DNA from: Mesorhizobium caraganae
GTDB taxonomy: Bacteria; Pseudomonadota; Alphaproteobacteria; Rhizobiales; Rhizobiaceae
Direction of reading: 5' to 3'
Assembly (NCBI RefSeq): GCF_016836705.1
Contig: NZ_JAFCGY010000001.1
Coordinates: forward strand, 310,001-374,000
DNA length: 64,000 nt
Made by a program: the position numbers and the translations under genes. The notes under the pieces were generated by a model. That model worked only from the letters and a program-made list of their open reading frames with translations. It had not been told where the DNA came from and ran no database searches. Numbering within the stretch: the stretch's first letter is position 1; each line of letters begins with the position of its first letter. This document shows positions 43,103 to 51,987 of the stretch, piece by piece.

Positions 43103-44005
43103 ATGCGGGCCCGGCAGCTCGAAGTGTTCATCGCTGTTATGCGCGCGGGCACCGTGACCGCCGCGGCGCGGCTGCTGAACATCTCCCAGCCTGCTTTGAG
43201 CCAGATCCTGCTCCACGCCGAGGACGAACTCGGCTTCACCTTGTTCGAGCGGGTGAAAGGCCGGTTGCGACCGACCCCGGAGGCGCTCGAGATCTTCCCT
43301 GATGCCGAGAGGTTGTCAGCGGGGCTTGAAGGCTTGCGCCGCAAGACCACCGATCTACGCTTGGGTCGGGCAGGGCTGGTGCGGGTCGCGGCCTCACCGC
43401 CGCCGGCCATGGCTATCTTGCCGCGTGCGTTCACCAAATTCCGGGCCCAGCATCCCAACATAATGTTGCGCGCTCATAGCGCGCCGATCGCCGCCATCGT
43501 CGACATGCTGCGAGCAGGCGACGCCAGCCTCGGCGTGGCCATGGACGACCGGCTCCCTCCGGATATTGAGGCGGAGGTGATCGGCAGCGTCGGCTTCGCA
43601 TGCCTGCTGCCCGCCGGGCATGCGCTGCAAAAGAAAGCCGAACTGACGCTCGCCGACCTCGTCGGGGAGGAGTTGATATCGTATCGCGGCAACACCCGTC
43701 CTGCCGACGAACTGGCCCACGCTGCCCGCGCGCAAGGTGTGACGCTTTCGCCGTCGCTCGAGATCGACGTATCCATCTCCGCGGTCGGTTTTGTCCAGGC
43801 CGGTCTGGGCATCGCCTTGGTCGACGCGCTGCTGCCTTGGCATCAGTTTGACGGGCTTGCGGTCAGGCTGCTGGCAGGCCCGGAATTTCCGATCGCGCTT
43901 CTCACCTCGCGGACGCGGGCCCTTTCACGCGCCGATGAGATGATGCGCGATGAGATCCGCGCGGCCTGTGCCGCCGTCCTGAATGAGCATCGCGCGAAAG
44001 CATAA
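43103..44005 (+). CDS. LysR-family transcriptional regulator
   Basis: A 300-residue LysR regulator. The N-terminal winged helix-turn-helix reads RARQLEVFIAVMRAGTVTAA, then ISQPALSQILLHAEDELG; a substrate-binding domain follows from about residue 90. ATG 43103 has GGAG five bases upstream and starts just ahead of the HTH; the open frame begins earlier. It is divergent from a DAO oxidoreductase and upstream of hyuA/hyuB-like genes in the same direction. Matching palindromes at both flanks suggest it controls both units in response to an amino-acid derivative. Confidence 0.9.
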   Translation: MRARQLEVFIAVMRAGTVTAAARLLNISQPALSQILLHAEDELGFTLFERVKGRLRPTPEALEIFPDAERLSAGLEGLRRKTTDLRLGRAGLVRVAASPPPAMAILPRAFTKFRAQHPNIMLRAHSAPIAAIVDMLRAGDASLGVAMDDRLPPDIEAEVIGSVGFACLLPAGHALQKKAELTLADLVGEELISYRGNTRPADELAHAARAQGVTLSPSLEIDVSISAVGFVQAGLGIALVDALLPWHQFDGLAVRLLAGPEFPIALLTSRTRALSRADEMMRDEIRAACAAVLNEHRAKA

Positions 44006-44016
44006 GCAAGACTTAT
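44002..44016. promoter_or_regulatory. LysR-type box upstream of the hydantoinase operon
   Basis: ATAAGCAAGACTTAT is a perfect 5+5 inverted repeat with T-N11-A spacing. It overlaps the stop codon of the LysR gene and lies 77 bp before the hydantoinase A start, suggesting a promoter there controlled by the regulator just encoded. Confidence 0.6.
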
Positions 44017-44092
44017 ATCCTTGCTCATCATACGTCTTGGACCCGCACCATCCGGCATGCCAATTTGCTTGGCAGACAGGAAGGGACGCATC

Positions 44093-46171
44093 ATGGATGG
44101 TGTCATCACGGCGGATAAGGCGCAGAACAGAGCCGACTGGAAGGTTGGCGTCGATATCGGCGGAACATTCATCGATTTCTGTGCGCTCGAAGCAAATTCC
44201 GGACGCCTCGCCTCGCTAAAGGTGCTGACGACGCCAGAAGATCCGGGCGCCGAACTGATGACCGGTCTTACCCTTCTGGCCGAGCGCGAAGGTTTTGATC
44301 CTGCCCATATGACGCGCTTCGTGCACGGCACCACCGTCGGCATCAACACGATCATCCAGCGCAAGGGCGCGCCGCTGGCGCTGTTCACCAATGCCGGCTT
44401 CGAAGACGTGATCGAGCTCGCGCGGCTGCGCATGCCGGAGATGTATTCTCTGTTCTGCTCGCGTCCGGACCCGCTGATCTCGCGCGACATGGTGTTCGGC
44501 ATTCCGGTCCGCATGCGCGCCGATGGAAGCGAATCCCAGGCGCCGGACATGGCGGTGGTGGCCAGCGCGGTGGCAGCGGCGAAAGCGAATGGGGCGCAGG
44601 GGATCATCGTCTCCTTCCTCCATTCCTGGCGCAACGCCGCGCAGGAGGCTGCCGTCAAGGCGACGATCGCGCGTCTCGCTCCCGACCTCTTCGTCTTCTC
44701 TTCGGCCGAGGTGTGGCCGGTCATCCGCGAATACGAGCGCAGCTCGACCGCCATTCTCAATGGTTATGTCCATCCGCGCGTCTCGGGCTATCTGACGGCG
44801 CTGGAAGAGCGGCTGAAGGACCGCGGCGTGCCGGCCCGCCCGATGCTGACGAAGTCGAACGGCGGGCTGATGAACGCCGCCGAAGGCAAGCACGCCTGCG
44901 TCAACATGTTGCTGTCGGGAACGGCCTCCGGTGTCATTGGCGCCTCGTGGCTGGCCCGTCAGGCTGGCGAAGACAAGATCCTTACCCTCGACATCGGCGG
45001 CACCTCAGCCGACTTCGCGCTCATCATCGACGGCGAGCCGCAGTTCGGCACCGGCGAACTGATCGGCGAATTTCCGCTCCATATCCCCTCCGTCTCGGTG
45101 AGCTCTATCGGCGTCGGCGGCGGCTCGATCGCCAGCGTCGACGCGCAAGGGGTGCTGCGCGTCGGGCCGGAGTCGGCGGGTTCGACGCCGGGACCGGCAT
45201 GCTACGGCCGTGGCGGCGAGCGGGCGACGGTGACGGACGCCATGGTGGTGTGCGGATGGCTCGGTCACAGCGAGATGGCCTACGGCCAGCTCAGGATCGA
45301 TACAGGACTGGCGCATCGCGGGGTCGGCGAGCTTGCCGCCCGGCTCGACCGACCGGTCGAGCAGACCGCGCAGGCGATCCTCGACATTGCGGTGTCGGAG
45401 ATGTTCGTCGAGGTCGAGAAACTCGCCTCGCGCACCGGCGTCGACTTGCGCGATTTCACGCTGATGCCCTTCGGCGGCGGAGGCCCGATGCTCGGCGCCT
45501 TCCTCGCCCGCGAACTCGGGATGAAGCGCGTCATGGCGCCCCGCCGTCCCGGCGTGGTGTCGGCGCTGGGCGGGTTGGTGGCGGATCTGCGCGGGGACTT
45601 CATCCGCACCATCTTCAGCCCGCTGTCGAGCATGTCGCTTGCCGGAATTCGCGAGGTCTTCGAGGCCCTGGCACGTGAGGGCCGCGACTGGCTCGCGGCG
45701 CAACGTCATGACGGGGAGGCGGAGCTCAATTTGTCCTGCGACATGCGCTATGTCGGACAGAGTTATGAGATCGAGGTCGCCCTTTCACCGGAATGGCTGA
45801 CGGACGGCAATGCGGCCGCCATCGCACAGGCCTTCCAGCTCACCCATCAGCAGCTCTACGATTTCCACGACCCGGACGGCGAGATCGAACTTGTGAATGT
45901 CCGGCTATCCGCCGTAGGCGCGGGGCCGAAGCTCTCCTTCCTGGAGACAGACGAGATCCGTGCCGCCGCCGTTCCGGCGCGCCGGCTCCCGGTCTATACG
46001 GGCGCTGGCGTCGAGATCGTCGACCTCCACGACCGGCAGGCCCTGGTGCCGGGCAGCACGTTCCACGGGCCTGCGGTGGTCGTGCAGGAAGACACCACCT
46101 TCGCAATTCCCGCTGGAGCACAGGCACGGGTCGACCGTCACCTCAACCTTTTGCTGACCTTCCCGGAGTGA
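44093..46171 (+). CDS. Hydantoinase/oxoprolinase subunit A
   Basis: A 692-residue ATP-dependent hydantoinase/5-oxoprolinase A subunit. The actin-like ATPase fold shows in VGVDIGGTFIDFCALE near residue 20 and LTLDIGGTSADFALI near residue 300; FVHGTTVGINTIIQRKG and MPFGGGGPMLGAFLARELG are family motifs. With subunit B, such enzymes open a cyclic amide (hydantoin, 5-oxoproline, N-methylhydantoin) using ATP. ATG 44093 has AAGGGA about 9 bp upstream. Subunit B follows after 4 bp. The substrate cannot be read from the sequence. Confidence 0.92.
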   Translation: MDGVITADKAQNRADWKVGVDIGGTFIDFCALEANSGRLASLKVLTTPEDPGAELMTGLTLLAEREGFDPAHMTRFVHGTTVGINTIIQRKGAPLALFTNAGFEDVIELARLRMPEMYSLFCSRPDPLISRDMVFGIPVRMRADGSESQAPDMAVVASAVAAAKANGAQGIIVSFLHSWRNAAQEAAVKATIARLAPDLFVFSSAEVWPVIREYERSSTAILNGYVHPRVSGYLTALEERLKDRGVPARPMLTKSNGGLMNAAEGKHACVNMLLSGTASGVIGASWLARQAGEDKILTLDIGGTSADFALIIDGEPQFGTGELIGEFPLHIPSVSVSSIGVGGGSIASVDAQGVLRVGPESAGSTPGPACYGRGGERATVTDAMVVCGWLGHSEMAYGQLRIDTGLAHRGVGELAARLDRPVEQTAQAILDIAVSEMFVEVEKLASRTGVDLRDFTLMPFGGGGPMLGAFLARELGMKRVMAPRRPGVVSALGGLVADLRGDFIRTIFSPLSSMSLAGIREVFEALAREGRDWLAAQRHDGEAELNLSCDMRYVGQSYEIEVALSPEWLTDGNAAAIAQAFQLTHQQLYDFHDPDGEIELVNVRLSAVGAGPKLSFLETDEIRAAAVPARRLPVYTGAGVEIVDLHDRQALVPGSTFHGPAVVVQEDTTFAIPAGAQARVDRHLNLLLTFPE

Positions 46172-46175
46172 TGCC

Positions 46176-48161
46176 ATGTTTGACCGGACAAATCTGCAGG
46201 TTCTGGCGAACCATGCCCGCGCGGCGGCCGAGAACATGGCCCACACGCTGCACCGCACTGCGCACTCTGCCTTCGTCAAGGAGACGCAGGACTTCACCGT
46301 GATGCTGATGGATCGTTCGGGCGCGACCTTCGCCGTGCCGATGGACCTCGGCGCCACCTGGTATCCGGGGCTTTCGTATCACCGCGCCATCGCGATGGTC
46401 GACGACTACCGGCCGGGCGACGTTGCGTTCACCAACGATCCCTATTCGGGCCACGTCGCCACGCACGCGCCCGACACGCATCTGTGGAAGCCGGTCTTCG
46501 TCGATGGCGAGATCGTCGCCTGGGCCGGAGGGCATATCCACAACACCGACATGGGTGGCGCGGTGCCGGCCTCGCTCAGCCGGGCGCTGACCGAGATCCA
46601 TCAGGAAGGCATTCGCTTTCCGCCGATGAAGCTGGTGAACGAGGGCGTCTTCGACGAGACGATACTGCGGATCATGAGCACCAATGTGCGCAAGCCCGAC
46701 CTCAACATCGGCGACATCAAGGCGCTGGTCGGCGCGCTCAACACCGGCGAGCGCAAGATCCAGGCGATGGTGAGGAAGTTCGGCAAGGCCGGCTTCATCG
46801 AAGGCGTTGCCGCCCTTCTCGACCATGCGGAGGCGCAGGCGCGCGGCGTGCTGCGTTCGATGCCCGACGGCACCTGGGAATTCGCCGACTATGCCGACGA
46901 GGATTCCGTCGAGGCCAATCCGTGCCGGCTGAAGCTGACGCTGACGATCAGGGACGACGAAGCGGTGCTCGACTTCACCGGCTCCGATCCGCAGCTCGGC
47001 TCCTCGCTCAACGTGCCATCAGGCGGCGACCCGCGACACACCATGCTGCTGGTGGGCGTCTACTACGTGCTCTACACGCTCAACCCGAAGATCCTGCTCA
47101 ATACGGGCCTTACCAGGCCGTTCACCTGCATCACGCCCGAAGGTTCGGTGCTCAATCCGGTCCATCCCGCCGCAGTGGGCATGCGCTCGCTCACCTGCGC
47201 CCGGCTGCGGTCGGTCATCTTCGGCGCCTTCTCGCAAGCCGTGCCGGAGCGCCTGCCAGCAGCACCCGCCGGCAACAACTGCATCGTCAACGTCATGACC
47301 ACGGAGGAGCGGACCAGCCGGACCGTCATCGCGGCGGTGAACCCCGTGGTGGGGGGCGGTGGTGCGATGCCGCATCGCGACGGCACCAACGGATCGGGCG
47401 CCGACGCCGCCTATCTCAAGAACACGCCGATCGAGATCACCGAGACCGAGACCCCAGTCGAATTCGTGAAGTACGGGCTCGCCAGGGACAGTGGCGGTGC
47501 AGGGCGCTGGCGCGGCGGCCTGGCGACCGAGATGGCCTTCCGTGTCTTCGCCCCCGACTCCAGGATCACGGCGCGCAACCGGGACCGCAGCTTCTTTCGT
47601 CCCTGGGGTGTGCTGGGCGGCAAGGCGGCCGGCCTGTCTGACATGGTCGTCAATCCGGGGACCGAGCACGAGCGGCGGCTGGGCAACATCGACACGGCGG
47701 TCCTGCAGCCTGGCGACGTGCTTTATATCCGCTCCGCCGGCGGCGGCGGGCGCGGCGATCCGCATGAGCGCGAGCCCTGGCAGGTCGCGCAGGATGTGCG
47801 GCGCGGCTATGTTTCGGCGACGGCGGCCGAGCGCGACTATGGCGTCGTCATCCTTGACGGCGAGGCCGACGAGCAGGCAACGGAAAGGCTGCGCGCACGC
47901 AAGGGGCCAGCCGCCGGCCACTTCCATTTCGGTCCGGAGCGCGACGGTTACGAAGCGCAGTGGACGCCGTTGGCTTACGACCGGCTCACCGCCATACTGA
48001 GGGACTTGCGGGTCCATTGGCGGTTCTTCGCCAAGACGGAGATCTTCCGCCGCATGAAGGGGCGCTCGGGGCCGGAAGGCGTCCAGGCGGCGTTCGATGC
48101 GGTCTGCGAACGGTTCCCCGAACTGCCGCGTCCGCGCCCCGTGCGAGAGGCCGCGGAATGA
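46176..48161 (+). CDS. Hydantoinase/oxoprolinase subunit B
   Basis: A 661-residue hydantoinase B subunit, about 100 residues longer than many family members because of a C-terminal extension after AGGGGRGDPHERE. Conserved blocks include MAHTLHRTAHSAFVKETQDF near residue 25, DPYSGHVATHAPDTHLWKPV, GGHIHNTDMGG (histidines likely binding metal) and CARLRSVIFGAFSQAVPE. It completes the ATP-dependent cyclic amidase with subunit A. Its TGA overlaps the ATG of the next gene (ATGA), so the [2Fe-2S] protein is co-translated. Confidence 0.92.
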   Translation: MFDRTNLQVLANHARAAAENMAHTLHRTAHSAFVKETQDFTVMLMDRSGATFAVPMDLGATWYPGLSYHRAIAMVDDYRPGDVAFTNDPYSGHVATHAPDTHLWKPVFVDGEIVAWAGGHIHNTDMGGAVPASLSRALTEIHQEGIRFPPMKLVNEGVFDETILRIMSTNVRKPDLNIGDIKALVGALNTGERKIQAMVRKFGKAGFIEGVAALLDHAEAQARGVLRSMPDGTWEFADYADEDSVEANPCRLKLTLTIRDDEAVLDFTGSDPQLGSSLNVPSGGDPRHTMLLVGVYYVLYTLNPKILLNTGLTRPFTCITPEGSVLNPVHPAAVGMRSLTCARLRSVIFGAFSQAVPERLPAAPAGNNCIVNVMTTEERTSRTVIAAVNPVVGGGGAMPHRDGTNGSGADAAYLKNTPIEITETETPVEFVKYGLARDSGGAGRWRGGLATEMAFRVFAPDSRITARNRDRSFFRPWGVLGGKAAGLSDMVVNPGTEHERRLGNIDTAVLQPGDVLYIRSAGGGGRGDPHEREPWQVAQDVRRGYVSATAAERDYGVVILDGEADEQATERLRARKGPAAGHFHFGPERDGYEAQWTPLAYDRLTAILRDLRVHWRFFAKTEIFRRMKGRSGPEGVQAAFDAVCERFPELPRPRPVREAAE

Positions 48162-48460
48162 TCATCGCCGGCCGCATCGTCCGACTGGCTGAACGCGACC
48201 GGGCGCAGCTGCATTTCTTTCTCGACGGTGAGATGCGCGGCGCGCTAGCGGGCGACACCGTGCTGACCGCCATGCTGGCGTCAGGGCACGCGTTGCGAAA
48301 GTCCGAGTTCGGAGCCGAGCCGCGTGCTGGCTTCTGCCTGATGGGAGCCTGCCAGGATTGCTGGGTATGGCAGGACGAGGGACCGCGGCTGCGGGCGTGC
48401 TCGACACTTCTCAGCGAAGGCATGCGGTTGCGCACGATGCCATCGGAGAGCTGGCTGTGA
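48158..48460 (+). CDS. (2Fe-2S)-binding small subunit, HcnA/opine-oxidase type
   Basis: A 100-residue ferredoxin-like protein. Cysteines in GFCLMGACQDC and RAC give the C-x4-C-x2-C...C plant-type [2Fe-2S] pattern. This is the small gamma-type subunit found with FAD dehydrogenases of octopine/nopaline oxidase, hydrogen cyanide synthase (HcnA) and hydroxyproline dehydrogenase. It overlaps the hydantoinase B stop by four bases, and its own TGA overlaps the GTG of the next gene by three bases, showing a tightly coupled set. Confidence 0.87.
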   Translation: MIIAGRIVRLAERDRAQLHFFLDGEMRGALAGDTVLTAMLASGHALRKSEFGAEPRAGFCLMGACQDCWVWQDEGPRLRACSTLLSEGMRLRTMPSESWL

Positions 48461-49824
48461 GCGAGACCCCGTCGCCGCGGATCGTGATCGTGGGCGCCGG
48501 TCCGGCTGGCATAAGGGCTGCCGCGACGCTTGTGGAGGCCGGGCTCCACCTGGTGGTGATCGACGAAGGGCAGCGCGCAGGCGGACAGATCTATCGCCGC
48601 CCGCCCGCCGGGTTCACCCGCACCGCGAAGCAGCTCTACGGGTCGGAGGCGGCGAAGGCGGACGCGCTGCATGCGCTGTTTGACTGGCTGGCCAAAGAGG
48701 GGCGGCTCACCCATTGCGCGGCGAGTTCGGTTATCGCCGCGCAGAACGGGCGACTGCACGTGCTGGGGGAGGGCGGCGTGCAGCTAGTCGGCTATGACCG
48801 CCTGATCCTTGCCACCGGCGCGTCCGACCGTGTCGCTCCGGTCCCGGGCTGGCAGAGCGCCGGCGTCTACGGCCTCGGCGCGGCGCAGATCGCGCTCAAG
48901 GCGCAGGGCGTGGCGCTTGGGCGGCGCATCGTCCTGATCGGATCGGGGCCTTTGCTGACGCTGGTCGGCGCCCAGCTCGTCAAAGCTGGAGCCGATGTGG
49001 CGGCGGTGCTGGACACTTCTCCCTGGCATCAGCAGATGCGGGGGCTCTGGCAGCTTGCCGCCCGGCCGCTCGTCACGCTGCGCGGTCTGGCCCTGCGAGC
49101 AAGGCTCGGCGGCCGCTACCATGCGGGCGTGACGCTCGAGCGGATCGAGGCTGACGAAAAAGGTGTCACGGCGATGCGTTGGCGCGACGCCGGCGGCCGG
49201 GAGTACCGCACCCCTTGCGACATGATAGGCATGGGCTGGCATCTGCGGGCAGAGACGCATCTGGCCGACCTTGTGGGGTGCGCCTTCACCTATGACGAGC
49301 AGTGGCGGCAATGGCTGCCGAAGACCGACGAGATGGGTCGGGCCGGCAACGGCGTTTATCTGGCGGGCGATGGGGCTCGTCTTCTGGGAGCGGACGGCGC
49401 GGAGATCGCGGGGCGTCTCGCGGCGGCGGCATGCCTTGCCGATCTCGGAATTCCGGCGCGGTCCACCGGCGGCGATCTGCGCAAGCTTGCGCGGCTCGAG
49501 CGCTTTGCCCGTGGCCTGGCTTGCGCCTTTCCCTGGCCGGCAGCGATGGCGCGGGCACTCCCCGACGACGCGGTCGTTTGCCGCTGCGAGAACGTGATTG
49601 CCGGAGCTGTACGCGAGAGCGCGGGTTTCGGCGGCGGCGAGGCCAACAGGGTGAAATCGCTGTCGCGCGTCGGCATGGGGCGATGCCAGGGGCGCTACTG
49701 CCAGTTGGCTGCCGTTGAACTTGTTGCGGCGCAAGCCGGCTGTGCGCCCGGCGCTGTCGGCCGGTTTCGCGGGCAGGCGCCTGTCCGCCCGGCACCTATC
49801 GGTGCCTTTCTCCGGGACGGTTGA
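48457..49824 (+). CDS. FAD/NAD(P)-binding oxidoreductase with BFD-like [2Fe-2S] domain (HcnB/OoxA-like)
   Basis: A 455-residue flavoprotein. The N-terminal dinucleotide motif VIVGAGPAGIRAAATLVEAG begins near residue 11; a second lies in IVLIGSGPLLTLVGAQ near residue 160. The C-terminus has CRCENV and GRCQGRYC, the four cysteines of a bacterioferritin-associated-ferredoxin-like [2Fe-2S] domain. This matches the alpha subunit of opine oxidases and HcnB. GTG 48457 overlaps the stop of the small subunit. The catalytic DAO-type beta subunit expected in these complexes is probably one of the neighbouring DAO genes (49866 or 41881). Confidence 0.88.
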   Translation: MSETPSPRIVIVGAGPAGIRAAATLVEAGLHLVVIDEGQRAGGQIYRRPPAGFTRTAKQLYGSEAAKADALHALFDWLAKEGRLTHCAASSVIAAQNGRLHVLGEGGVQLVGYDRLILATGASDRVAPVPGWQSAGVYGLGAAQIALKAQGVALGRRIVLIGSGPLLTLVGAQLVKAGADVAAVLDTSPWHQQMRGLWQLAARPLVTLRGLALRARLGGRYHAGVTLERIEADEKGVTAMRWRDAGGREYRTPCDMIGMGWHLRAETHLADLVGCAFTYDEQWRQWLPKTDEMGRAGNGVYLAGDGARLLGADGAEIAGRLAAAACLADLGIPARSTGGDLRKLARLERFARGLACAFPWPAAMARALPDDAVVCRCENVIAGAVRESAGFGGGEANRVKSLSRVGMGRCQGRYCQLAAVELVAAQAGCAPGAVGRFRGQAPVRPAPIGAFLRDG

Positions 49825-49865
49825 TGCAATTCCGGAGGCCACACCAGGATGGCATGGATCACATC

Positions 49866-51191
49866 CTAGAAGTCGGCGACCTTCCCCCAGGCCGAAGCGT
49901 CGAAGCGTCGGGGATCATAGGATGTCGCATCGACGACCGGTTCCGAGCCGGTCATCAGATCGGCGACGAGATGCCCGGCGCCGGGTCCGATGCCGAAGCC
50001 GTGTCCCGAAAATCCGGCGGCCAGGAAGAAACCCGGAACACTATGGATCTCGCCGATGGCAGGCACGCCGTCCGGCGTGCTGTCGATATAGCCGGCCCAG
50101 GCTGCGCTGATCCTGGTCTGGCGCAGTGCCGGCAGCAGCTCGAGTGCCCGGGCGTGGGTCAGGCGGATCGTCGCCTGGTCCGGGGCCGGATCGAGGATGC
50201 GCATCCGCTCCATCGGCGTCGACTGGTCGAGCCGCCAGTGCCTAAGCGTTTCGTGGCCCGAGCGCACGCCCTGCAGACCGCCGGGCGCGAGACTTCGCCA
50301 CCGCTTCAGGAACATGGGCAGGAACTGCGACGAGAAACGCAGCTGCTGCGGCGTGACGTCCACGCGGCCGCGTCCGCTTATGGCGAGCGTATAGCCACCA
50401 TCACTGCGACGCGTGGCCGAGATTCTTGCCGTGTGCAGCGCGTCCGGCAGGCCCTCCGCGCCAGGCGAGACGGACAGGATGGAGGAGCGGACCGACGCCT
50501 GCGGAAAGCGGAAACCGAACTGATGGCAGAAGGAGGAGGCCCAAGCGCCGCCGGCCAGGACCGCCACCTTGGTCCGGATCGTTCCGTTTTCCGTGACCAC
50601 GCCGCTCAGGCGCCCGCCTTCGGTCTCGATACCGCGCGCGGCGCAATTCTGGTGCACGGAGCCCCCGAGCTTGAGGATGGCGCGGGCGACCGAGGGCGCG
50701 GCCCGCGACGGGTCGGCCGTGCCGTCGGTCGGCGAGAAGACGCCGCCGTTCCAGGTCCGGCCCGTGGCGCGACCCCGCTCGCTGGCCCCGGCGCTGTCGA
50801 GCATGTGCGTGGTGACGCCGGCCGTTTTGGCGAAGTCACGCCAGCGCGCCCAGCCGGCCAGTTCCGCGTCGTCATTGCTGAGATAGAGCAGGCCGCAGCG
50901 CCGAAAGCCGGTGTCCTCGCCGGTTTCCGCCGCGAAGCTGTTCCACAGATCGAGGCTTCGGGTTGCCATCGGCAGCTCGCGGGCGTCGCGGTTCTGCTGC
51001 CGGCACCATCCCCAGTTCCTGGAGGATTGTTCGGCGCCGATGCGTCCCTTTTCGACGAGAGCGACCTGCATGCCGCGCCTGGCCAGGTAATAGGCCGCGA
51101 AGACGCCGACGATGCCGCCGCCGATCACCACCGCGTCCGCGGACTGTGGCAGTTCGCCAGATGTCTCGATTTGCTGCAATTGAGCGCGCAT
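49866..51191 (-). CDS. FAD-dependent oxidoreductase, DAO family (2)
   Basis: A 441-residue DAO-family flavoprotein. The FAD motif AVVIGGGIVGVFAAYYLARR begins near residue 18, with the EKG acidic terminus after it; the C-terminal closing motif is GFSGHGFGIGPGAGHLVADL. The conserved SSRNWGWCRQQNRD segment after the FAD motif is typical of the subgroup close to opine-oxidase beta subunits. The gene is convergent with the HcnB-like gene and divergent from an Lrp gene. ATG 51191 is preceded by GAGAGA; the frame is open further but without family likeness. A candidate catalytic subunit for the 48158-49824 pair. Confidence 0.87.
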   Translation of the reverse strand: MRAQLQQIETSGELPQSADAVVIGGGIVGVFAAYYLARRGMQVALVEKGRIGAEQSSRNWGWCRQQNRDARELPMATRSLDLWNSFAAETGEDTGFRRCGLLYLSNDDAELAGWARWRDFAKTAGVTTHMLDSAGASERGRATGRTWNGGVFSPTDGTADPSRAAPSVARAILKLGGSVHQNCAARGIETEGGRLSGVVTENGTIRTKVAVLAGGAWASSFCHQFGFRFPQASVRSSILSVSPGAEGLPDALHTARISATRRSDGGYTLAISGRGRVDVTPQQLRFSSQFLPMFLKRWRSLAPGGLQGVRSGHETLRHWRLDQSTPMERMRILDPAPDQATIRLTHARALELLPALRQTRISAAWAGYIDSTPDGVPAIGEIHSVPGFFLAAGFSGHGFGIGPGAGHLVADLMTGSEPVVDATSYDPRRFDASAWGKVADF

Positions 51192-51374
51192 GGTCTCTCT
51201 GCCTCGATACGCCAATCTAACGCGTTGCGCAGGCAGCCGCTGCTGCAGTTGAGGCCGAGGCAGAATTTTATTCCGGCAGATCGGTTGAAATCGGAAGTCA
51301 CTGCGTTTCAAAGTAGTGTCGGCTTGGATGGACAGGCCGGCGGGCTGTGGTAGGGTCGATGGCTGTTGATACGG

Positions 51375-51389
51375 CAGCATTTTGTGCTG
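51375..51389. promoter_or_regulatory. Lrp-type box upstream of the Lrp/AsnC gene
   Basis: CAGCATTTTGTGCTG is a perfect 5+5 inverted repeat that fits the E. coli Lrp consensus YAGHAWATTWTDCTR at 13 of 15 positions. It ends 25 bp before the start of the Lrp gene and lies in the shared region with the divergent oxidoreductase. Confidence 0.55.
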
Positions 51390-51414
51390 TGGCATGCGTT
51401 CTTCGGAGACGGCC

Positions 51415-51891
51415 GTGAAACTGGATCGGATCGACATCAAAATTCTGCACGAATTGCAGAAGAACGGCCGCATCACCAATGTGGAACTGGCCGATCTGGT
51501 GCATCTGTCGCCGAGCCCGTGCCTGATGCGGGTCAAGAAACTCCAGTCGGAAGGCTACATCGAAGGCTATTCGGCGCAGATCAATATCGGCAAGCTTGGC
51601 CAGACGCTGACCGTTTTCACCGAAATCACCTTGAAGAACCACCGTCAGATTGACTTCGCCCGCTTTCTCGCTGTCGTGGAGAAGATCGAGCAGGTCATCG
51701 AATGCCATCTTGTGTCGGGCGGCTACGACTATTTGATGAAATTCGTGACCTCCGGCATTAGTGAGTATCAGACGATCATGGAGCGACTGACCGACATGGA
51801 TATCGGCATCGACAAGTATTTCAGCTTCGTGGTGCTGAAGTCTCCCATCGTCAAGGCGCACATGCCGCTGCCCAGCCTGTTTCCGATGTAG
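51415..51891 (+). CDS. Lrp/AsnC-family transcriptional regulator
   Basis: A 158-residue Lrp/AsnC protein: N-terminal HTH (LDRIDIKILHELQKNGRITN, then ADLVHLSPSPCLMRVKKLQ) and a C-terminal RAM effector domain with ECHLVSGGYDYLMKF. GTG 51415 is chosen because GGAG stands six bases upstream and the family starts just there; ATG 51394 is in frame. Such regulators sense amino acids. Flanked by a DAO oxidoreductase and a peptide-type transporter, it likely controls one or both. Confidence 0.9.
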   Translation: MKLDRIDIKILHELQKNGRITNVELADLVHLSPSPCLMRVKKLQSEGYIEGYSAQINIGKLGQTLTVFTEITLKNHRQIDFARFLAVVEKIEQVIECHLVSGGYDYLMKFVTSGISEYQTIMERLTDMDIGIDKYFSFVVLKSPIVKAHMPLPSLFPM

Positions 51892-51896
51892 TCGGA

Positions 51897-51987
51897 GCAA
51901 TTCCAGTCAAAGTGTGAACGGTTTTCAGTCCGGAATTGCGTCAAGAGATCGAGCGGTTCGCCGTTTCCTTGAAACGGTGAACCGCTC
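51897..51987. terminator. Palindromic intergenic element between convergent genes
   Basis: Two stems in tandem: GCAATTCC (51897-51904) with GGAATTGC (51932-51939), and a 17-bp stem GAGCGGTTCGCCGTTTC / GAAACGGTGAACCGCTC (51951-51987, one mismatch, CTT loop). It fills the gap between the Lrp gene and the convergent ATPase gene and probably terminates both. The first stem resembles an intergenic palindrome frequent in rhizobial genomes. Confidence 0.6.
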
